A DNA stretch of 64,000 bases from the NCBI RefSeq assembly GCF_030116705.1, contig NZ_JAOTIK010000001.1, forward strand, positions 6,538,501 to 6,602,500. Reading direction: 5' to 3'. Shown here piece after piece: positions 59,411 through 64,000 of the stretch (position 1 is the first letter of the stretch; each line of letters opens with the position of its first letter). Both the position numbers and the translations under genes were made by a program. Source of the DNA: Streptomyces sp. ML-6 (lineage in GTDB: Bacteria; Actinomycetota; Actinomycetes; Streptomycetales; Streptomycetaceae). A model generated the notes under the pieces. It did not search any database and had not been told where the DNA came from. It was given only the letters and a program-made list of their open reading frames with translations.

Positions 59411-62400
59411 ATGGCGGCGAGCAGTGAGCGGCGGCGCAGGGCGGACATCGTGCGCTACTGGCGCGCGGTGGAGATGTTCAGCCCACAGAAGGTGGAGAAG
59501 ACCTCGCCGCCGAAGGGCATGTACCTCGTGGAAGCCGGGAGCCCGCTGCCGTGGGAAGAGGGGCATCCCGTACGGCGGCGGAACCCGGGCCGGAACATGG
59601 TGAGGCAGCACACCGTCTACTGCGGGGTGTACCCGGTGGCGTCCGTCCGTGATGTCCTGCTCGATGTCTTCGGCGACAGCGAGGAGGACCACGACGGCCG
59701 GGTGGACGGCGACAGTGCCCTGCTGGCCTTCGAGGTCACGGACGAGGGGTTGCTGGTCCAGGACTCCATCACCTTCTCCGCGTGTGCCTGGGCGACGGGG
59801 CGCAGCCGTAAGCCCGGCCCCGGGGCCCAGGGATGGCTCGACGGTTTCGAGGCGGAAGCCGACGCGTGCGAAGGCGTGGTGCTGGGTGTCGGCGACGGCA
59901 AGGTGACGATCGCGGACACGGCGTCGGGGCGGCGCCGGCGTCCCTTCGCGGGGTTGCTGTGCGAGATCACGGCCGGTGCGGTCGGCGGCGCCTTGAATGC
60001 CGTACTCGGACCGGTGCTCGGCGATCTGGCGGCCGGCGCCCTGTCCGGCGCCGTCAGTGCGGTGGCCGACGACGATGCCGGGCGCTCCGCCGGGCGCGGG
60101 GACGACGGGGCGCTGGACGAGGGCCCGCTGGACGAGGGCGACGTGGCCGATGCGGCGGACGGCGGCGAGGCTCCGCCCCGGCTCGGGGAAAAGCCGTTGA
60201 CCGTGCGGGACCTGTCAGCCGTTACCCGCTGGGTCGCGGAACAGTTCGGTGTCACCGACGACCTGCGGCCGGAGACGATTCGGGTCCAGTGCAGGTCCGT
60301 GTCCCGGCGGAAGGCCGGCCGGTCGGGCGGATCGGACTTCCTGAACAGCTTCATCGCGGCGGACCTCGGCCTCGTCGCCGACGGTCTCGGCAAGGACGAG
60401 CCGGGGCCCGCGCTACGGGACTACCTGACCGCCACCACCGCGCTGCACGGCCGTGCGCGCACCGACGTCAGGGCTGAACCGGCAGCAGTGATCAACGGGG
60501 TGCGGCCGGCCCTCTTCCCGCTCGGACGATGGCCGTCGAAGACAGGGCATCCGCTGGTGCTGAGCCAGCAGTTCGCGGTCAACCGAATCGTGGAGCAACT
60601 GGCCGACGCCGACGGGTTGTACGCGGTCAACGGCCCGCCGGGTACGGGCAAGACCACACAGTTGCGGGACCTCATCGCAGCCGTCCTGGTCATGAGGGCG
60701 GAGCGGCTGTCCGAGCTGCGGCGGCCCGAGGACGCGTTCATCGGGCAGGCGCACCGCTGGAGCACCGGCACGTACCAGCGGTCCGTGGCGTCGCTCAAAC
60801 CGGAACTTGCGGGTTTCGAGATGGTGATCGCGTCGGCGAACAACGGTGCCGTCGAGAACGTTTCCAACGAGATTCCCGCGCTCGAATCCGTTGCCGAGGA
60901 ATGGCGGGAGGAAGCGTCCTTCTTCCCGGAACAGGGACGGCTCGTGCTCGATGGCGTTCCGGCGTGGGGAACCCTTGCCGCGAGGCTCGGCAACAAGGGC
61001 AACCGTTCGAACTTCCGCAGCACCTACTGGTTCGGCCCTCCGCGCGAGGAGCGGGCCGAGCGTGGCGAAGGCATGCGGGACGTCCTGAGGGCCGCTGCGT
61101 CTCGCGGCGGCGACCCGGCAGCATGGCGGGAGGCGGTGGCCCGCTTCCGGGAGGCGCGCCAGACCGTGCTCACCCTGCGGGACGAGCGACAACGCGTGGA
61201 CGACGCGCTCATGGGCTTCAGCCGTGCCGAGGCGGCCGTCGCCACCGCCCAGCAGTCGGTTCGGACGGCCCGACAGGACCTGGAGGCGCTTCGAGAACCG
61301 GCTGTCGCGGCCCGTGCGGCCCGTGGCGCAGCGCAGACGGACCTCGCGGGTCCGGCCGGCCGCAGGGCGGAGCACCGCCGGCACCGGCCGGGCCTCACCG
61401 CGGGCATCTTCACCCTCGGCGCGGCGCAGCGCGACTGGCAGGCGGAGGACCAGCTGCTGGCCGAAGCGGAGCAGGCAGCCCGAGCCGTGTACGAGGCACA
61501 CGCGCAGACGGCTGCCGCGTACGACCGGGCCGAGGGCGTGGGCAGGGCGGCTCTGAGCGAGGCCGAGCGGGCCCTTCACGCGGCGGAGCGGCACCTCTCA
61601 CAACTCCGGCGCACCGTGGAGACGGCGGCCGAACGCTGGGAGGCGTATCTGCCGCTCATCGGGACGCGGGGCAATCGGGCCGAGGAGGAGGCGAGAGAGC
61701 TCTCCTCGCCCTGGTCCGACCCGGAGTTCACCCGGGCCCGCACCCGGCTGTTTCTCGCCGCGATGGATCTGCACCGCGCGTTCATCGAAGGCGCGGCCGA
61801 CCGGATGCGCAAGAATCTCGACGCCGCGATGGACGTCCTCTGCGGTGACGCACCCAGAACCCTGAAGCCGGAAGTGGTGCTGGCGGCCTGGCAGAGCCTC
61901 TTTCTCGCTCTGCCGGTCGTCTCCACGACCTTCGCCTCACTGGACCGGATGTTCGCGGGGCTGGGGCCCCGGGCCCTCGGTTGGATGCTGATCGACGAGG
62001 CCGGCCAGGCGACCGCGCAGATGCCGGTGGGTGCGCTGTGGCGGGCGCGTCGGGGCGTCGTCGTGGGCGATCCGCTGCAGTTGGAGCCGGTGGTCACGCT
62101 GCCGCACACGGGTCAGCAGGCCCTTCGCCGTACGTTCGGTGTGGCTGAGGAGTGGGAACCGTCCCGCACCTCGGCACAGCGCGTCGCGGACCGGCTGAAC
62201 AGCTACGGCACCTGGCTCCCGGCACCCCAGGGTTCCGAGGACGACCGGGTGTGGGTGGGGTCGCCCCTGCGCGTCCACCGGCGTTGCGACGACCCGATGT
62301 TCACGATCAGCAACGAGATCGCCTACGACGGGCTCATGGTGCACGGGGTGCACCGGGACGACGATTACGCGGTGGCCCGGCGCGGCGTGTGGTGGCCGGT

Positions 62401-62881
62401 GAGCGGCGGGCGCGCACCGCAGGGCAAGTGGTCGCCGGACGAGGGGGACTGCGCGAACGTCATCGTGCACCGGCTGGTCGACCAGGGCCTGGACCCGGAG
62501 CGCGAGCTCTTCGTCATCAGCCCGTTCCGGGACGTCGTGGCAGGACTCCGTCGCAGCCTGTGCCGGGTCGTCCCCCGCGACCGGGTGGGCACCGTGCATA
62601 CGACCCAGGGGAAGGAAGCCGACGTGGTGCTGCTGGTCCTCGGCGCGGGCGGGGACAAGGCAGGACCGCGAGCCTGGGCGGCCTCCGCCCCGAACCTGCT
62701 GAACGTCGCGGTGAGTCGCGCTCGTCGGCGGTTGTTCGTCGTGGGTGACCACGACGCATGGCGCCGGCACCAGCACTTCGACGTACTCGCACGCCGGCTG
62801 CCGTGCATCTCGGAAGCCGAGCAGGCGGCCATGCGGGCACTCGCCCCGACGGCGCTCGCCGAAGGGTGCCGCTGCCGGTAG
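59411..62881 (+). CDS. UPF1-like superfamily 1 helicase with N-terminal extension
   Basis: 1156 residues. Walker A GPPGTGKT at 408-415, DEAGQA (motif II) at 862-867, GDPLQLEP (motif III) at 886-893, motif V GTVHTTQGKEADVVLLVL around 1060-1075 and motif VI NVAVSRARRRLF at 1098-1109: a full SF1 helicase set. A long Ala/Glu/Arg-rich insertion, probably coiled coil, spans ~570-780 between motifs I and II. The first ~340 residues have no recognised domain, with an acidic linker at ~220-260. GAGGGGGG lies upstream of the ATG at 59411. No nuclease or other partner is adjacent. It may serve RNA/DNA metabolism or defence; unproven. Confidence 0.85.
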   Translation: MAASSERRRRADIVRYWRAVEMFSPQKVEKTSPPKGMYLVEAGSPLPWEEGHPVRRRNPGRNMVRQHTVYCGVYPVASVRDVLLDVFGDSEEDHDGRVDGDSALLAFEVTDEGLLVQDSITFSACAWATGRSRKPGPGAQGWLDGFEAEADACEGVVLGVGDGKVTIADTASGRRRRPFAGLLCEITAGAVGGALNAVLGPVLGDLAAGALSGAVSAVADDDAGRSAGRGDDGALDEGPLDEGDVADAADGGEAPPRLGEKPLTVRDLSAVTRWVAEQFGVTDDLRPETIRVQCRSVSRRKAGRSGGSDFLNSFIAADLGLVADGLGKDEPGPALRDYLTATTALHGRARTDVRAEPAAVINGVRPALFPLGRWPSKTGHPLVLSQQFAVNRIVEQLADADGLYAVNGPPGTGKTTQLRDLIAAVLVMRAERLSELRRPEDAFIGQAHRWSTGTYQRSVASLKPELAGFEMVIASANNGAVENVSNEIPALESVAEEWREEASFFPEQGRLVLDGVPAWGTLAARLGNKGNRSNFRSTYWFGPPREERAERGEGMRDVLRAAASRGGDPAAWREAVARFREARQTVLTLRDERQRVDDALMGFSRAEAAVATAQQSVRTARQDLEALREPAVAARAARGAAQTDLAGPAGRRAEHRRHRPGLTAGIFTLGAAQRDWQAEDQLLAEAEQAARAVYEAHAQTAAAYDRAEGVGRAALSEAERALHAAERHLSQLRRTVETAAERWEAYLPLIGTRGNRAEEEARELSSPWSDPEFTRARTRLFLAAMDLHRAFIEGAADRMRKNLDAAMDVLCGDAPRTLKPEVVLAAWQSLFLALPVVSTTFASLDRMFAGLGPRALGWMLIDEAGQATAQMPVGALWRARRGVVVGDPLQLEPVVTLPHTGQQALRRTFGVAEEWEPSRTSAQRVADRLNSYGTWLPAPQGSEDDRVWVGSPLRVHRRCDDPMFTISNEIAYDGLMVHGVHRDDDYAVARRGVWWPVSGGRAPQGKWSPDEGDCANVIVHRLVDQGLDPERELFVISPFRDVVAGLRRSLCRVVPRDRVGTVHTTQGKEADVVLLVLGAGGDKAGPRAWAASAPNLLNVAVSRARRRLFVVGDHDAWRRHQHFDVLARRLPCISEAEQAAMRALAPTALAEGCRCR

Positions 62882-62941
62882 GCATTTGTCGCCCCGACAC
62901 CTTCCTGACGGTTTTCCGGCTTCGAGTTCATCGCGATACGG

Positions 62942-62976
62942 GACTGCCCCAGGTGCCGGTGGCACCTGGGGCAGTC
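62942..62976. terminator. Bidirectional terminator
   Basis: Perfect 16-bp arms GACTGCCCCAGGTGCC/GGCACCTGGGGCAGTC with a 3-base loop, between the convergent helicase and malate synthase genes. Confidence 0.85.
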
Positions 62977-62994
62977 GGGTACGCAAGCGGCGGG

Positions 62995-64000
62995 TCAGCC
63001 CAGCTGCTCGTACGCGGGCAAGGTCAGGAAGTCCGCGTAGTCCTGGTCCAGGGAGACCGTCAGCAGCAGGTCGTGGGCCTGCTGCCACTTGCCGGCAGCG
63101 AAGGCCTCCTCGCCGATCTCGGCGCGGATCGCGGCGAGTTCCTCGGCCGCGACCCGGCGGGCCAGGTCCGCGGTGGCGTGCTCGCCGTTCTCGAAGACCA
63201 CGTCCGCGTTGATCCACTGCCAGATCTGCGAACGGGAGATCTCCGCGGTGGCGGCGTCCTCCATCAGGTTGAAGATGGCGACCGCGCCCAGGCCGCGCAG
63301 CCAGGCCTCGATGTAGCGGATGCCGACTGCGACGGCGTTGCGCAGGCCCTCGTACGTGGGACGGGCGTCCAGGCTGTCGATGGCGATCAGGTCACCGGCG
63401 GCCACCGAGACGTCCTCGCGCAGGCGCTCCTTCTGGTTCGGCTTCTCGCCGAGGACCGCGTCGAAGGAGGCCATGGCGATCGGCACCAGGTCCGGGTGGG
63501 CGACCCAGGAGCCGTCGAAGCCGTCGCGGGCCTCGCGGTCCTTGTCGGCCTTGACCTTCTCGAAGGCGACCTTGTTGACCTCGGCGTCGCGGCGGGACGG
63601 GATGAAGGCCGCCATGCCGCCGATGGCGTGCGCGCCGCGCTTGTGGCAGGTGCGGACGAGGAGTTCGGTGTACGCGCGCATGAACGGGGCGGTCATCGTC
63701 ACCGCGTTGCGGTCCGGGAGGACGAACTTGGCGCCGCCGTCGCGGAAGTTCTTGACGATGGAGAAGAGGTAGTCCCAACGGCCCGCGTTCAGCCCGGAGG
63801 CGTGGTCGCGGAGTTCGTAGAGGATCTCCTCCATCTCGTACGCGGCGGTGATCGTCTCGATGAGGACGGTCGCGCGGACCGTGCCCTGCGGGATGCCGAC
63901 GTAGTCCTGGGCGAAGATGAAGATGTCGTTCCAGAGGCGGGCCTCCAGGTGGGACTCCGTCTTCGGGAGGTAGAAGTACGGGCCCTTGCCGAGGTCGATG
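62995..64000 (-). CDS. aceB: Malate synthase A, C-terminal part (5' end outside window)
   Basis: About 334 residues to the stop at 62995; the frame runs off the right edge. Malate synthase A pattern: RATVLIETITAAYEMEEILY, LRDHASGLNAGRWDYLFSI, FMRAYTELLVRTCHKRGAHAIGGMAAFIP (core HAIGGMAAFIP), WVAHPDLVPIAM and QIWQWINADVVFENG near the end. It condenses glyoxylate and acetyl-CoA to malate. In this block it would consume the same glyoxylate as Gcl. The promoter is not in the window, so I cannot tell whether it shares the TTCC-GGAA operator. Confidence 0.95.
   Translation of the reverse strand, partial: IDLGKGPYFYLPKTESHLEARLWNDIFIFAQDYVGIPQGTVRATVLIETITAAYEMEEILYELRDHASGLNAGRWDYLFSIVKNFRDGGAKFVLPDRNAVTMTAPFMRAYTELLVRTCHKRGAHAIGGMAAFIPSRRDAEVNKVAFEKVKADKDREARDGFDGSWVAHPDLVPIAMASFDAVLGEKPNQKERLREDVSVAAGDLIAIDSLDARPTYEGLRNAVAVGIRYIEAWLRGLGAVAIFNLMEDAATAEISRSQIWQWINADVVFENGEHATADLARRVAAEELAAIRAEIGEEAFAAGKWQQAHDLLLTVSLDQDYADFLTLPAYEQLG

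Noticed and set aside
1..64000. tRNA or rRNA genes, CRISPR arrays, insertion sequences, attachment sites
   Set aside because: I looked for CCA-ended cloverleaf segments, short regular repeats with spacers, and transposase motifs and found none.

Overview
The window is high-GC actinomycete DNA and reads as a Streptomyces chromosome. The genes use G/C at third positions, GTG and TTG starts are common, and genes are packed with ATGA/GTGA overlaps. Secreted proteins carry long signal peptides, and DasR-type and chitosanase-type operators sit before chitin/chitosan enzymes. I see no rRNA, tRNA, CRISPR array, insertion sequence or phage module. It looks like ordinary chromosome, rich in catabolic genes.

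Layout. (1) 1-946: 3' end of a secreted S8-type peptidase, closed by a strong terminator. (2) 1211-5760: a translationally coupled urease operon ureA-B-C-F-G-D without ureE. UreB has an acidic octapeptide-repeat tail and UreG a His-rich start. (3) 5747-9534: an MFS exporter with a tiny upstream ORF, a nucleotidyltransferase-like protein, a RibD/DHFR-like reductase and a SnoaL-like protein. (4) 18131 down to 9594, minus strand: a seven-gene glycerol operon (MFS transporter, GlpK, GlpD, alkyl-DHAP-synthase-like flavoprotein, GlpP-type antiterminator, ABM monooxygenase, Zn alcohol dehydrogenase). Its leader holds mutually exclusive RNA stems and a U-tract terminator. (5) 18503-27000: a peptidoglycan amidase, a small ACP-ketosynthase-hydrolase set, two DUF proteins, a cold-shock-domain protein, an AlkZ-like winged-helix protein and a GAF-LuxR regulator. 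(6) 27094-30380: two coupled acyl-CoA ligases. (7) 30403-32002: a small conserved protein and a zinc-ribbon/endonuclease-like/GNAT fusion.

(8) 32321-46949 is a purine-to-glyoxylate block. Glyoxylate carboligase (gcl), hydroxypyruvate isomerase (hyi) and tartronate semialdehyde reductase (glxR) use the glyoxylate end. OHCU decarboxylase, HIU hydrolase, urate oxidase, two NCS2 permeases and an 8-oxoguanine deaminase handle the purine end. Catalase lies between the two halves and can remove the peroxide made by urate oxidase. Urease at the left and malate synthase at the right edge complete the same flow (purine to urea/ammonia and glyoxylate to malate). Two operator classes tie this block together: paired 15-bp TTCC...GGAA sites at gcl and hyi, and a near-identical 18-bp element at catalase and the urate operon.

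(9) 47146-59163: GH46 chitosanase, a small SH3 protein, a CocE/NonD hydrolase divergent from a TetR regulator, a HEAT-repeat protein, a DinB-like protein, an amidohydrolase, an FN3 lipoprotein and a GH18 chitinase under two dre-like repeats. (10) 59411-62881: a large UPF1-like superfamily 1 helicase. (11) 62995-64000: the C-terminal part of malate synthase.

The strongest leads are the attenuator-like leader of the GlpP-encoding glycerol operon and the shared catalase/urate operator. All assignments come from reading motifs and context; no searches or folding programs were run.
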